A DNA stretch of 64,000 nucleotides from Shewanella corallii (GCF_023349125.1 NZ_JAKIKT010000006.1:62001-126000), one strand, 5' to 3'; positions 46,617 through 56,298 are shown, counted from the first letter of the stretch. Translations and numbers: made by a program. Notes: generated from the sequence alone by a model not told the origin.

Positions 46617-47375
46617 TTAACCAAAGTCACCATTTACATAGCCACGGGTGCGGTCGTCTGCCGGAGTGCTGAACAGAATATTTGTGTTGTTGTGCTCCAC
46701 CAGATCCCCCATCAGGAAAAAGGCGGTGCGGTCAGAGATACGACGGGCCTGCTGCATAGAGTGGGTCACGATAACTATGGTGTATTTCTGCTTCAGGGTC
46801 TGGATTAAATCTTCAATCTTTTTGGTAGCGATAGGGTCCAACGCCGAGGTCGGTTCATCCATCAGGATCACGTCCGGCTCCATTGCAATGGTGCGGGCGA
46901 TACACAAGCGCTGCTGCTGACCACCGGACAGGCCAAAGGCCGGTGACTTGAGACGATCTTTCACTTCATCCCACAGAGCAGCGCTGCGCAGTGAGCGCTC
47001 TACCACTTCATTCAGGGTCTTCTTGTCAGTCACGCCCTGGGCACGCAGACCGTAGGCGATATTGTCATAGATAGACATGGGGAAGGGGTTGGCCTTCTGG
47101 AACACCATACCTACCTTGATACGCAACGAGGCCACATCCACATTCTGGTAGATATCCTGCTCATCCAGGGTCACCAGACCATCAATTTTCACGCCTTCAA
47201 TCAGGTCGTTCATACGGTTCAGGCAGCGCAGCAGGGTGGATTTACCACAACCTGAAGGACCGATCAGTGCAGTCACCTGACGAGCAGGAATATCCAGGTT
47301 GATGCCGTGCAGTGCGTGGTTGGCGCCATTGCCGTAATACAGGTTCAAGTCTTTAATACTAATTTTGTTCATCAT
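46617..47375 (-). CDS. pstB: phosphate ABC transporter ATPase PstB
   Basis: The 252-residue ATPase powers high-affinity phosphate import through PstC/PstA. It has Walker [10 protein letters not shown] (about 38-46), the PstB-specific [24 protein letters not shown], signature [16 protein letters not shown], Walker [13 protein letters not shown] and VTHSMQQA. It is the last gene of pstSCAB. phoU, which often follows pstB, is absent; the next gene is convergent. Confidence 0.96.
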   Translation of the reverse strand: MMNKISIKDLNLYYGNGANHALHGINLDIPARQVTALIGPSGCGKSTLLRCLNRMNDLIEGVKIDGLVTLDEQDIYQNVDVASLRIKVGMVFQKANPFPMSIYDNIAYGLRAQGVTDKKTLNEVVERSLRSAALWDEVKDRLKSPAFGLSGGQQQRLCIARTIAMEPDVILMDEPTSALDPIATKKIEDLIQTLKQKYTIVIVTHSMQQARRISDRTAFFLMGDLVEHNNTNILFSTPADDRTRGYVNGDFG

Positions 47376-47388
47376 CTGGTTCTCAGGA

Positions 47389-48249
47389 TCAGTAAGTTGC
47401 CTTGTTGAAGCGGCTGGCGATCAGCTTGGTAATGGTATTGATGACCAAGACCACCACGATAAGTACAGTGGCCGTTGCATAGGCCTGATTCCACTCATGA
47501 ATCGTGTACAGTTCCTGGGTTAATTTGTAGAGGTGTACCGTCAGGGTACGGCCTGAATCCATCAGGCTCTCCGGAATACGTGCCACCATTCCCGCGGTCA
47601 AAAATACCGGGGCAGACTCGCCAATAATACGGCCGATACTCAGTACGATTGAGGTCACTATGCCCGGCATGGCGCTTGGCAGGATCAATCGGGTAATGGT
47701 GTAAATTTTGGGTGCGCCCAGGCCATAGGAGCCTTCACGATAGCTCTGTGGCACAGCCATCAGAGCTTCTTCCGTGGTGCGGATAATCACAGGCAGGATC
47801 AGAATACTCAGGGTCAGTGCGCCGGACAGTACCGAGAAGCCCAGTCCCAATACGCCAACAAAGAAGGTCAGACCGAACAGACCGAAGATAATGGAAGGAA
47901 TACCCGCCAGAGACTCGGTACAGAAACGTATGACCTTAACCAACTTACTACCGGGTTTGGCATATTCGGTCAGGTAGATGGCGGTCATAATGCCGATCGG
48001 TGCAGCAACGCCTATGGATGCCAGCACCATGTAGATGGTGGAGACAATCATGGGCCAGATACCTGAGGCTTCACCAATACTGGTGTAGTCAGAGCTGACA
48101 AATTCCCAGTTCACATGAGCCAGGCCATTGCTGAGGATGTACCAAAGAATCCACAGCAGGAAGCCAACGGTCAGGCTGGCGCCAAGCCAGATCAGGGCTT
48201 TGGCAGCTGTGTCCTGGATTTTACGGGCGCGGGTCAGAGTGTATGACAT
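47389..48249 (-). CDS. pstA: phosphate ABC transporter permease PstA
   Basis: The 286-residue permease is predicted to have six membrane segments and carries the characteristic [18 protein letters not shown] and [25 protein letters not shown] (EAA loop) motifs. It pairs with PstC in the membrane. It lies between pstC and pstB with 13-bp gaps on both sides. Confidence 0.95.
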   Translation of the reverse strand: MSYTLTRARKIQDTAAKALIWLGASLTVGFLLWILWYILSNGLAHVNWEFVSSDYTSIGEASGIWPMIVSTIYMVLASIGVAAPIGIMTAIYLTEYAKPGSKLVKVIRFCTESLAGIPSIIFGLFGLTFFVGVLGLGFSVLSGALTLSILILPVIIRTTEEALMAVPQSYREGSYGLGAPKIYTITRLILPSAMPGIVTSIVLSIGRIIGESAPVFLTAGMVARIPESLMDSGRTLTVHLYKLTQELYTIHEWNQAYATATVLIVVVLVINTITKLIASRFNKATY

Positions 48250-48262
48250 AGATGTGTGCCTC

Positions 48263-49183
48263 TTACTTGGCCTTTTCGCGGTTCAGGTACAGCAAAGTAC
48301 CGTTGAGCATCATGATAAATACCAGCAGAACTATGCCTGTGGCATACAGGGCGCTGGCGTGTACGCCGGAGGCATAGGACATCTCCAGGGCAATATTGGC
48401 AGTCAGGGTACGGGCTGGCTCCAGAATGCTGCCAGGCATTGCCGGAGCATTACCCATCACCATGATGATCGCCATGGTTTCACCCAGCGCGCGGGCAATA
48501 CCCAGAATCACGCCGGTCAGAATGCCTGAGCGGGCAGCCGGTACCAGCAGTTTGAAAATGGTAAACATGGGCGAAGCCCCCAGTGCCAGCGAGCCCTCTT
48601 TATAGGTCTTGGGAACCGCACGCAGCGAGGTTTCAGATACTGCAATCACTGTGGGCAAAATCATCACCGCCAGCACCAGCATTCCCGCCAGCACAGTGTT
48701 ACCTGCGGGCACATTGAACCATTCCTGGATCATGGGAACGATAATGATCAGGCCGAAGAAGCCATAAACCACAGAAGGGATCCCCGCCAGCAGTTCAACG
48801 GCAGGACGGATAATGTTGGCCAGCCATTTGGGGGCTACCTCGGCAATAAAAATTGCGGTGAGCAGAGCGACGGGAACACCGATAGCCACTGCGCCTATGG
48901 TCGATGCCAGCGAGGCGACAATCATGGGCAGGATGCCGTACAGGGCGGGTGGTAACCACTCTGTGCCCGTCACTATGCCGCTGACGCCTGCTTCGGCGAA
49001 GGCTGGCAGGCTCTCCTGAAAAATAAAGTAAGCGATCACTGCCAGAGACAGGACGCCTATGATTGCTGCAAGCAGAAACAGGATTTTGAAAAACTGCTCC
49101 TTCCAGTCACGGCGGCGGCCGCTTTGGGGAAGGATAGTGCCAGTTGCTGGCACAGCAGTGGTGTCTATGGATGCTGATTGCAT
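48263..49183 (-). CDS. pstC: phosphate ABC transporter permease PstC
   Basis: The 306-residue permease has a long cytoplasmic N-terminus (about 30 residues, RRRDWKEQFFK) and six membrane segments. It has PAVELLAGIPSVVYGFFG and the EAA loop VSETSLRAVPKTYKEGSLALGAS. PstC and PstA together form the phosphate channel. It follows pstS after a 117-bp gap, long enough to hold a processing or attenuation site though I see no terminator hairpin there. Confidence 0.95.
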   Translation of the reverse strand: MQSASIDTTAVPATGTILPQSGRRRDWKEQFFKILFLLAAIIGVLSLAVIAYFIFQESLPAFAEAGVSGIVTGTEWLPPALYGILPMIVASLASTIGAVAIGVPVALLTAIFIAEVAPKWLANIIRPAVELLAGIPSVVYGFFGLIIIVPMIQEWFNVPAGNTVLAGMLVLAVMILPTVIAVSETSLRAVPKTYKEGSLALGASPMFTIFKLLVPAARSGILTGVILGIARALGETMAIIMVMGNAPAMPGSILEPARTLTANIALEMSYASGVHASALYATGIVLLVFIMMLNGTLLYLNREKAK

Positions 49184-49300
49184 TACATCTTCTCCCGATA
49201 GTCGCTCAGTACGTTCTGGCGGCTATGGTCATTGGGCCGGTTGTTACGCCGGCCCGGTACAGCGCGTCAATCTTGATATTGGTTGTAGTTGGAACAGTGA

Positions 49301-50122
49301 TTACAGAACTGAGATATAACCTTTGTCTGCTACCACTTTCTGACCTTCTGCAGAGACTACCCAGTCCAGGAACTTGCGGGCAGCATCAGAGGTGTTGGCA
49401 TCTTTATGCAGAACCAGGAATGGGCGGGCGACCTGATAGTCACCGGACTGAACTGCGGCAACAGAAGCGGCTTTACCGTCTACTTTCAGCGCTTTCACTG
49501 AGTTGTCTACTGAGCCCAGAGAGATATAGCCGATGGCGAATGGGTTGTTGGCGACAATGGTTTTTACCACGCCGTTACCATTACCTACCTGAGCGCGCTG
49601 AGAGATGGCAGATACAGAGATGCCGTTGACTTTACGCTTCAGCTTCATAATGTCTTCAAAGGCGCCGCGGGTACCGGAGGCGGTATCCCGGGTCACCACA
49701 ACCACAGGCTTGCTTTCGCCACCAACCTGAGACCAGTTGGTGATTTCGCCGCGATAGATGGCTGCGATTTGATCTTTGGTCAGGTCAGCAACAGGATTTT
49801 TACCGTTAACAACCACGGCGATACCGTCACGGGCGATGGTGGTTTCTTTCAGTTCAGGCTCTTTTTCAGAGTCTTTCAGCGAGCGGGAAGCCATACCCAG
49901 CATGCTGGTGCCATTTTTTGCGGCCTTCACACCGGCAGAAGAGCCTGTGCCCTGAACTTCAATAAAGGTGTTTTTGTTGCTCTGCTGATAAGTCTCAGCC
50001 AGAACTTCCATCACTTCGGTGACAGAGGTGGAACCGGATACAGAAATAGTTTCGCTTGCAACAGCGGTACCTGCGGTCATGGCGCTGGTCAGAGCCAGCA
50101 AAGCAAACATCTTGGTTTTCAA
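49301..50122 (-). CDS. pstS: periplasmic phosphate-binding protein PstS
   Basis: The 273-residue protein has a signal peptide (about 1-22, ending AVASE). Phosphate contacts are SGSTSVTEVM (about 28-37), GTGSSAGVKA and RDTASGTRGAFED. It is the compact PstS type found in Vibrio and Shewanella rather than the longer E. coli type. A Pho box lies about 100 bp upstream, so expression should rise through PhoB under phosphate limitation. Confidence 0.95.
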   Translation of the reverse strand: MKTKMFALLALTSAMTAGTAVASETISVSGSTSVTEVMEVLAETYQQSNKNTFIEVQGTGSSAGVKAAKNGTSMLGMASRSLKDSEKEPELKETTIARDGIAVVVNGKNPVADLTKDQIAAIYRGEITNWSQVGGESKPVVVVTRDTASGTRGAFEDIMKLKRKVNGISVSAISQRAQVGNGNGVVKTIVANNPFAIGYISLGSVDNSVKALKVDGKAASVAAVQSGDYQVARPFLVLHKDANTSDAARKFLDWVVSAEGQKVVADKGYISVL

Positions 50123-50218
50123 GTTACTACCCTCGTTTATTGAATTTGGCCTGTGATGGTTGATGTACCAGGCAGCGGCAAATTTAGGGCAGTTATGTGA
50201 CAGTCAGATTGCTTGAAT

Positions 50219-50236
50219 ATGACAACCAGATGACAA
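50219..50236 (-). promoter_or_regulatory. Pho box upstream of pstS
   Basis: On the minus strand TTGTCAT-CTGG-TTGTCAT gives two identical 7-mers with the 11-bp period of PhoB half-sites (consensus CTGTCAT). It lies 97 bp upstream of the pstS start, in the right orientation. Confidence 0.82.
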
Positions 50237-50247
50237 TCTTCATCCCT

Positions 50248-50276
50248 CTGTCATCGGAAATTAAAGGTACTGTCAT
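50248..50276 (+). promoter_or_regulatory. possible second Pho box in the opposite orientation
   Basis: Two perfect CTGTCAT units on the plus strand (50248-50254 and 50270-50276) are spaced exactly 22 bp apart, two PhoB periods, with a degenerate middle unit. They point toward the unknown membrane protein gene at 50539. The rest of the 416-bp gap shows nothing else I recognise. Confidence 0.45.
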
Positions 50277-50538
50277 CTTTCGGCGAATCATGGCTAAAGG
50301 TCGGCTTGAGTTCGTCATTTTTAAACTTTAGTTCAGCGGGGTTTTTCAGGTGTGTGATTACTTACATCTATTTGGCTGGGTCATGCCCCTGAGGTAATAA
50401 TTGACTGGGTTTCAGCGGACATATCTGACTGGACTGAAATACAAAACTGTGAACTGTTTGGCGTTTTTTTGAGCTTGAAGGCGGAAACAGGTTAAGCTTG
50501 TGTCACCTCAATGAATATGGATATCCGTTTTAATTCCA

Positions 50539-51636
50539 ATGGAATTTATCAACAAGATTAAGGCCCTGCTGGTCGGGATAAAAAATTGGTTGTTGGTCAC
50601 CTTTGGCCAGCTTAAAACTTCCGCCGAAGGAGGCAAAGCCAGTGCCTCCAGTGGCTTGAAGTCACTGTGGAACTCACTGACCTTTTCCCAGCATTGCTAC
50701 CTGGTCGCTTCGATAGGGGCTGTGGTGGTTTTGTATATGACCAGTGGCGATGTTGAAAGTTATAGTTTTCAATTCCTGGGGCTGCTGGCGCTGGCGGGTA
50801 TTACCGTTGAGTTTTGGCCTAAGTTTCTTAAGGTTTGGGAAAGTCTGCAGGGGCGAGCCTTAATCCTGCTGTTTTATGCTGTGGTTGCCAATTTTGCCCT
50901 GGGTAACGCATCCGGGCTGGTGAATGAGGTGACAGGGGTCAGCGCTGGGGCTTTGCCCTACAGTCATAATTTTGCCCTGCTGCTGAATATGCCCGTGTGG
51001 TTTTTTATCACCTCGCTGGTGGCCTTGCTGTTTTGGCAACTGCTGATGCCTTTCTATCTGTTCCTGCTCCTGCTACTTAAGCTATTTGGGATGCACGGCC
51101 TGTGGCACCCGCCCCATTACAGATATGTATTTACCACCGCATTGGTACGTTATGCGTGGAGCTGGGTGTTGTTTACCCAGTTGTGGTTTTTTGGCCATAT
51201 GACAGGTATAGCCGGTAATGAGGGAGTCGATGCTGACTATTATGCTCAGTTTACGACTGAGTTAACCGAGGCGATTGAGCAAGAGGAACAGCTTAAACAG
51301 CAGGAACTGTCTGCAGAGGAACTGCAGATCGCGCTGGATAAAATTGCTGAAGGTAAAGAGGAGCTGGAAGTCATGGTGTCCCGGGCCGATCAATTTTACC
51401 TGAGGCAAAAACAGTTGCTGGCCTGGTTTGTGTTTGATTACGAGGCGGACGGTAAGTCCCGTTGCCAACATCCACCAGGTTCCAAAGTGGTAGAGCTGAA
51501 TGATTATGAGATTCTGCTGATCACCGACCAGCAGAATTATGACACTGACAGCGAAATAGGATACCAATATCAGGTCTTGCCCTGTATTTCGCCGGCATTG
51601 GGCCGTGAGTTCTTACCTGCTCAAACCCAGCCTTAA
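50539..51636 (+). CDS. unknown multi-pass membrane protein with a coiled-coil segment
   Basis: I do not recognise this 365-residue protein. After an amphipathic N-terminus it has about five to six hydrophobic segments (roughly 55-220). A glutamate/glutamine-rich helical stretch (about 245-285, EQEEQLKQQELSAEELQ) follows, likely a coiled coil, then a C-terminal soluble part. There are only a few cysteines and no catalytic signature. It lies downstream of a possible plus-strand Pho box, so phosphate regulation is conceivable. No partner gene is adjacent. Confidence 0.65.
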   Translation: MEFINKIKALLVGIKNWLLVTFGQLKTSAEGGKASASSGLKSLWNSLTFSQHCYLVASIGAVVVLYMTSGDVESYSFQFLGLLALAGITVEFWPKFLKVWESLQGRALILLFYAVVANFALGNASGLVNEVTGVSAGALPYSHNFALLLNMPVWFFITSLVALLFWQLLMPFYLFLLLLLKLFGMHGLWHPPHYRYVFTTALVRYAWSWVLFTQLWFFGHMTGIAGNEGVDADYYAQFTTELTEAIEQEEQLKQQELSAEELQIALDKIAEGKEELEVMVSRADQFYLRQKQLLAWFVFDYEADGKSRCQHPPGSKVVELNDYEILLITDQQNYDTDSEIGYQYQVLPCISPALGREFLPAQTQP

Positions 51637-51663
51637 GAGTGAGGCTGCAGGTTTACTGTTGCC

Positions 51664-52086
51664 TCAGTCTCTGTGTCGCCATAGATAGGTCACGGCCAGA
51701 GCTGCCGGTATGATTAGCAGGACAATGACCATGGGGACGCTGGATTTAATGGCTTCCACATTGAGTGAATAAACACTGATAACGTCTGACATATCCGTGA
51801 TCAGCCTTAGCGCCAGAATGAGCAGCAATGCTCGGCGTGACTTCAGTGCCAGAGCCAGCACTATGCCCAGTGCCATGGCGATGTTACGGGTGATATAAAG
51901 TTGCGTCACATAGTCCAGTTCAGTTGCGCCCGGGATGAAATCGGCCGGACTCATGGCGGTTCCAGCAGAAAAGAAGAGGACCAGAACCACTTGAATCAGG
52001 GCTACAAGCCAGACCCAGAGTGGTAAAAATTTTTCTGATGAGTTGTCCAACGCTTCCCCCTGAATACCTAACTGTCCTGATTTCAT
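51664..52086 (-). CDS. unknown four-segment membrane protein
   Basis: From ATG 52086 this is a 140-residue protein with four hydrophobic segments. It has TRNIAMALGIVLALALKSRRALLLILALRLITDMSD in the middle, where two charged turns separate helices. The frame extends to 52140, overlapping the upstream small gene, so the shorter version is more likely though its ribosome binding site is weak. It probably forms an operon with the upstream 62-residue membrane protein. Function unknown. Confidence 0.6.
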   Translation of the reverse strand: MKSGQLGIQGEALDNSSEKFLPLWVWLVALIQVVLVLFFSAGTAMSPADFIPGATELDYVTQLYITRNIAMALGIVLALALKSRRALLLILALRLITDMSDVISVYSLNVEAIKSSVPMVIVLLIIPAALAVTYLWRHRD

Positions 52087-52105
52087 CACCCAGCTAAGGT
52101 TGCGA

Positions 52106-52294
52106 CTATTGCCAACTACCTTTGTGGGGCGGGGTGCCAATCAGCATAAAGGTCAAAAATGTCGTATACAGGGGAAACCACATAAAGATATTGGCAGAGC
52201 CTGTCATGGCAGTGATGGCCATGTGCAGGATTGCAACCGTGGCCAATCCAACTGAACCTGTGATGAAATGCTGCTTTTTATTCTTGATATTCAT
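52106..52294 (-). CDS. unknown small two-segment membrane protein
   Basis: From ATG 52294, preceded by AGGAAAAACT, this is a 62-residue protein with a basic N-terminus (NIKNKKQHF) and two hydrophobic segments (about 11-29 and 34-52). It is followed after 19 bases by another membrane protein gene. I do not recognise it, but the good ribosome binding site and the paired context support a real gene. Confidence 0.55.
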   Translation of the reverse strand: MNIKNKKQHFITGSVGLATVAILHMAITAMTGSANIFMWFPLYTTFLTFMLIGTPPHKGSWQ

Positions 52295-52637
52295 AGTTTT
52301 TCCTAAAATAAACATGTCCGATACAGCTATTCGGTTATTACAGATAACTCAGTGCAGAAATAAACAAGCCACAGCAAAATAAACAAAACACCAATGCCGT
52401 GTTGCATAGAGTATTTTCAACCTAACAAAAACCTTCTCTTAAAAACAATAGCGAACTCCAGTTTGTAATATTGAGTTGTGAGTGCTCGTTTTATTCAGTA
52501 ATAGCGTCATGTTTCAGATTGAGCGGCGCAAATAAAACCTGGGCGATTAAAGTGAATGCTATTTGTAAGGTATTGATATATTTGGCTGTTAATCGCAAAA
52601 TATTTGGTTTGTGTAAGCAAACAGCCAGGGAAAGGTG
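52295..52637. other. AT-rich intergenic region
   Basis: About 340 bp between a minus-strand operon and the plus-strand broken gene. It is AT-rich and should hold both promoters. I see no terminator, RNA gene or recognised operator. Confidence 0.5.
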
Positions 52638-53252
52638 ATGTCTCAGCAGCGGATTTACAGCAAAGAGCGTACAACTGCCAAAGGATTGTACATAGCCGCT
52701 GGCGTTCTGTGTTTTGCGGCCCTGCTAATCCAACTGACAGATAACTGGAGTATCGGCCTGTTTCTGCTCTCCTCGCCTTTTCTGGCAATGGGTCTCCTGC
52801 TGCTGATTATCGGCAAGTACCATGACAACAAGTATCGCAGGCTCGGTAAGAGTGTGCTGGTGCTGCCGACAGACAGGTGCGAACTTGGGCTGGCAATAAA
52901 AGCCAGAGTCGAGATCGAAAAGCCTGAGTTTAACCGGGTCAGCAGAATTCAATTAAGCTGCCTGCGGCGAGAGAACTCAGGTAGCGACGACAACAAGATT
53001 GCCAGTTATCAAACCCTGTGGTAGCAGGATATCGAGGTCAATGCTTATTGCCAGCGGGAAAGCACCTGGTTGGAGTTTGAGTTCACTATCCCGACGGATA
53101 AAACCCCGACCAGTCGGCGTTGGTTTGCGCAATATCGGGTGCTTTGGGAGTTATCATTTGAGTATGTTGAAGCTTTGACGGCGGTAAAGCGCAGTTGGGA
53201 AATTCAGGTTGTACGTCCGGACCTGAGCGTACTCAAGGGCCAGAGTCTTTGA
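52638..53252 (+). pseudogene. membrane protein gene interrupted by an in-frame amber codon
   Basis: A frame starting at ATG 52638 (AGGG seven bases upstream) codes for 128 residues with two membrane segments (about 17-35 and 41-59) and then meets TAG at 53022-53024. The same frame then stays open for 75 further codons to TGA 53250, and the downstream part (EFTIPTDKTPTSRRWF...LWELSFEYVEALTAVK) looks like normal protein. A single change from TGG or CAG to TAG would explain it. The layout resembles DUF3592-like membrane proteins, which I offer only as a hint. A sequencing error is the alternative. Confidence 0.7.
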
Positions 53253-53608
53253 AGTTAGCTCATATCCATAGAAGCAGTGTCTTGATATAGCGCTGTTTGA
53301 GGAGAGAGGTTATCAGTGACCATGTAAATTGCTTAAAGCCTGTACATTGGTGTCCTCTCAATAGCACGGTATTCTGAATACAGTGTTCCGGAATAAACTC
53401 GTTGTAAAATTACTTCTTCTGACCGTTTAAATAAGTGAAAACTAAAGTCGTTGAGAAACAATGTCTAACGTTTTTGCTTGCCAATTTTATTAAAATATCC
53501 AAAAAGAATAATCTGAATATTTATAACATTGTGCTTACGCTTTGTTTCATTGTTCCAAAGATTGACCGTTGTTAATATTCGCGCACTTTCAGCTTTGAAT
53601 TAATCCAT
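53253..53608. other. AT-rich intergenic region upstream of the nucleosidase gene
   Basis: About 356 bp, becoming very AT-rich toward 53600. It presumably holds the promoter of the nucleosidase-nupC unit. I looked for a purine riboswitch and a PurR operator and found neither convincingly. Confidence 0.45.
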
Positions 53609-54382
53609 ATGCAAAATCATGATCAAACTGCCTCACTGAATCCTATTCTTGTTCAGGGTGCGATGGACGTAGAAATTGAAACTCTTGTTGAAGCCCTGTC
53701 TGACGTAAGAGTCAAAACGTTTGGGTCATGGACTTTCTGGGAAGGTCAAATCAAGGGCTATCCAGTAGTGGTTTCCCGCACCGAAATCGGTCTGGCCAAC
53801 GCTGCAGCTTCAACCACTTTGGGTATTGAGCATTACAAGCCAAAGTTTGTTATCAACCAAGGGACTGCCGGTGGTCACGACCCCAAGCTGTTCCGCGGTG
53901 ATATTGTTGTGGGCACCAGCAGTTTTAACATGGGTTCCTATAAGACTGAGTTCACTGAAAAAGGTCAGGGTATGCACCCGACCCAATGGCAGAACTTTGA
54001 TATGACCATGTACCTGCGTGAAAACGGCGAAGTGGTTAAACACAACCATTTTAAAGCTGACCCTGAGCTGGTTAAGCTGACCATGTCTCTGGCATCGAGC
54101 TATGACAAGGGGCAGGTAGTGGAAGGTGTGATTGGTACCGGTGATGAGTGGAACCGTGAGGTTGACCGCATCAACTGGTTCCATGAGAACTTTAATACAG
54201 CCATTGAAGAGATGGAAACCTCCGCAGCAGCTATGGTGGCTGAAGCATATAAGATCCCGTTCGTCAGTATTCGGGTGCTGTCCAACACAGACCAACACGG
54301 TCAGGACTTTGAGCCACAAACTGCAATTGATTGTCAGCACTTTGTGTTGAATGTCATTGATGAATTAATCAAGGCTCAGTAA
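53609..54382 (+). CDS. nucleoside phosphorylase-family hydrolase (MTA/SAH nucleosidase-like)
   Basis: The 257-residue protein belongs to the PNP/UDP phosphorylase superfamily. [24 protein letters not shown] matches the NxGxAGG core. [15 protein letters not shown] carries the ribose-binding Met-Glu pair, and [11 protein letters not shown] supplies the catalytic aspartate. This combination is closest to methylthioadenosine/S-adenosylhomocysteine nucleosidases, but the sequence is divergent and the exact substrate is uncertain. A concentrative nucleoside transporter follows 136 bp downstream, pointing to nucleoside salvage. Confidence 0.8.
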   Translation: MQNHDQTASLNPILVQGAMDVEIETLVEALSDVRVKTFGSWTFWEGQIKGYPVVVSRTEIGLANAAASTTLGIEHYKPKFVINQGTAGGHDPKLFRGDIVVGTSSFNMGSYKTEFTEKGQGMHPTQWQNFDMTMYLRENGEVVKHNHFKADPELVKLTMSLASSYDKGQVVEGVIGTGDEWNREVDRINWFHENFNTAIEEMETSAAAMVAEAYKIPFVSIRVLSNTDQHGQDFEPQTAIDCQHFVLNVIDELIKAQ

Positions 54383-54518
54383 TTAATTTCAGGGTATATA
54401 AATATCCTCATCCAAATTAATTAAAAACAACTGTTCCAATAAATATAATGTCGGACTCTGTATTAATGTCAGAGTCCGGGGTTTAACTCGTCTCTTTTAT
54501 TAACGACAGATATATAAA

Positions 54519-55787
54519 ATGCAAATCTTAGTTAGTATTCTGGGTATTGTAACCCTGCTCGCTATTGCCTATTTCGCTTCTGAAAACCGTAAAGCCATTA
54601 ATTACCGCACTGTGGGAGTCGCTTTCCTGCTGCAGCTGACTTTGGGTGCCTTTGTGATGTACTCGTCCTTCGGTCAGTCGGTGATTTACTCCATGGCAGG
54701 TGCCGTATCCACTGTGATTGGTTACAGCAATGAAGGTATGTCCTTTATGTTCGGTGGCCTGGTCAGCGATAAGATGTATGAGCTGTTTGGGCCAGGTGGT
54801 TTCGTTATCGCCTTCAAAGTACTGCCAATTATTGTGTTTTTCTCTGCTGTATCTGCCGTGCTCTACCATCTGGGCATAATGCAGCTGGTGGTGAACTGGG
54901 TTGGTGGCGCACTGCAAAAGCTGCTGAAAACCAGTAAAGCGGAATCCATGTCTGCCAGTGCCAATATCTTTGTGGGCGTAACCGAAGCGCCACTGCTGAT
55001 CAAACCTTATATGCCAAAGATGACCCGCGCCGAGCTGTTCGCCGTGATGTGTGGTGGTCTGGCGTCCATCGCAGGTACCATGCTGGCCGGTTATGCCCAG
55101 CTGGGTATCAAGATGGAATATCTGCTGGCGGCTTCCTTTATGGCGGCTCCGGGCGGATTGCTGTTTGCCAAGTTGCTGATCCCTCAGACTGAAACCGTGT
55201 CTGACGAAGAGCTGGAAGTGGTTGAAGAGGATAAGCCAAAGAACGTTATCGATGCAGCGACAGCCGGTACCATGAGTGGCTTGTCACTGGCATTGGCGGT
55301 TGGCGCTATGCTGTTCTCCTTCGTCAGCCTGGTGGCCTTGATGAACGGTATGCTGGGCGGTATTGGTAGCTGGTTTGGCATTGAAAGCCTGAGTATGCAG
55401 ATGATTCTGGGCTATCTGTTCGCTCCAATCGCATGGTTGATGGGGGTCAGCTGGGATGAAGCTATGCTGGCAGGTTCCTTTATAGGTCAGAAGATCGTAA
55501 TCAATGAGTTCTTCGCCTATATCAACCTGGCTCCTTACCTGTCCGGTGAGGCGATTGTCGAAGCCACTGGTCAGCCAATGTCTGAGCGTACTCAGGTGAT
55601 TCTGTCCTTCGCCCTGTGTGGCTTTGCCAACTTTGGTACTGTCGCTATCGCCATCGCCGGTATCGGCGGCCTGGTACCTGAGCGCCGATCTGAAATCGCG
55701 ACTCTGGGTCTGAAAGCGCTGGCAGCAGGTATCCTGTCCAACCTGATGGCAGCTACCATTGCCGGATTGTTTATGACGCTGGCCTAA
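54519..55787 (+). CDS. nupC: concentrative nucleoside transporter (CNT/NupC family)
   Basis: The 422-residue inner-membrane protein has about nine to ten membrane segments and imports nucleosides with H+ or Na+. The family core VGVTEAPLLIKPYMPKMTRAELFAVMCGG...IAGT is intact, as is the C-terminal ALCGFANFGTVAIAIAG substrate-site helix. It lies downstream of the nucleosidase gene on the same strand and ends at a strong terminator. Substrate range cannot be read from sequence. Confidence 0.9.
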   Translation: MQILVSILGIVTLLAIAYFASENRKAINYRTVGVAFLLQLTLGAFVMYSSFGQSVIYSMAGAVSTVIGYSNEGMSFMFGGLVSDKMYELFGPGGFVIAFKVLPIIVFFSAVSAVLYHLGIMQLVVNWVGGALQKLLKTSKAESMSASANIFVGVTEAPLLIKPYMPKMTRAELFAVMCGGLASIAGTMLAGYAQLGIKMEYLLAASFMAAPGGLLFAKLLIPQTETVSDEELEVVEEDKPKNVIDAATAGTMSGLSLALAVGAMLFSFVSLVALMNGMLGGIGSWFGIESLSMQMILGYLFAPIAWLMGVSWDEAMLAGSFIGQKIVINEFFAYINLAPYLSGEAIVEATGQPMSERTQVILSFALCGFANFGTVAIAIAGIGGLVPERRSEIATLGLKALAAGILSNLMAATIAGLFMTLA

Positions 55788-55810
55788 GACTCAGGTAAAT
55801 TATCGGTATA

Positions 55811-55846
55811 AAAAAGCCGCTAACTCTGAATGAGTAAGCGGCTTTT
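55811..55846 (+). terminator. terminator of nupC
   Basis: A long stem AAGCCGCT-ACTC/GAGT-AGCGGCTT with a small internal mismatch is followed by TTTT, about 25 bp after the stop. Confidence 0.85.
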
Positions 55847-55919
55847 ATCTTATAGTCGGAAAGGATTTTATAACTGGCGTGGCCCCCATAACTATTTAAA
55901 TTCTCCATAGTTAAAGATT

Positions 55920-56175
55920 ACACCTGTCCCCGTCTGAAGTTGCCGGAGGGAAATGACTTCAATAGCAAGTCCCGTCATGGATGACGGGACAGACACCGTT
56001 GAGACAGGGATGTGGAATCGGTGGTGGTTGCGTGTAGTGAAGCCATTTTACGATGGGTCACAACTTCAGTTGGGGCGGCAAGGGAGATGCAAGAGGGAAT
56101 TGCTGTTGATCCCCTCTTGCCCGGGTGTGGGCTGGAAGCCCACGACGTTTTGCTAAGCGAAGCTTAACTAATCCA
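55920..56175. repeat. multi-hairpin intergenic element, candidate dispersed repeat
   Basis: Within about 250 bp lie three perfect hairpins: TCCCGTCAT/ATGACGGGA (55970-55989), GCAAGAGGG/CCCTCTTGC with a 14-nt loop (56089-56120) and GTGGGCT/AGCCCAC (56127-56143). There is also a looser GAAGT/ACTTC pair. No credible gene is present; a 67-codon frame is of chance quality. The density of GC-rich hairpins in a non-coding gap suggests a REP- or MITE-like intergenic repeat, to be tested against the genome. Confidence 0.4.
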
Positions 56176-56224
56176 ATGCAGCAGGCATAAGCCCTTGAGT
56201 GACGTTCGACTTACATCTGCAAAG

Positions 56225-56261
56225 AAAAAACCGCCCACTCTTCAGCCTGGAAAGTGGGCGG
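56225..56261 (-). terminator. terminator of gor
   Basis: On the minus strand a 9-bp stem CCGCCCACT/AGTGGGCGG is followed by six T, about 37 bp after the gor stop. Confidence 0.88.
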
Positions 56262-56298
56262 CTTCTTTTAGCTATGCTTAAGCGCATGAGCGCGCCAA

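Noticed and set aside
53440..53500. PurR-like operator upstream of the nucleosidase gene
   Set aside because: AACGTTTTTGC matches only one half of the 16-bp PurR palindrome.
55953..56156. 67-codon plus-strand frame in the nupC-gor gap
   Set aside because: Its sequence is dictated by the hairpins, has no ribosome binding site and no recognisable domain.
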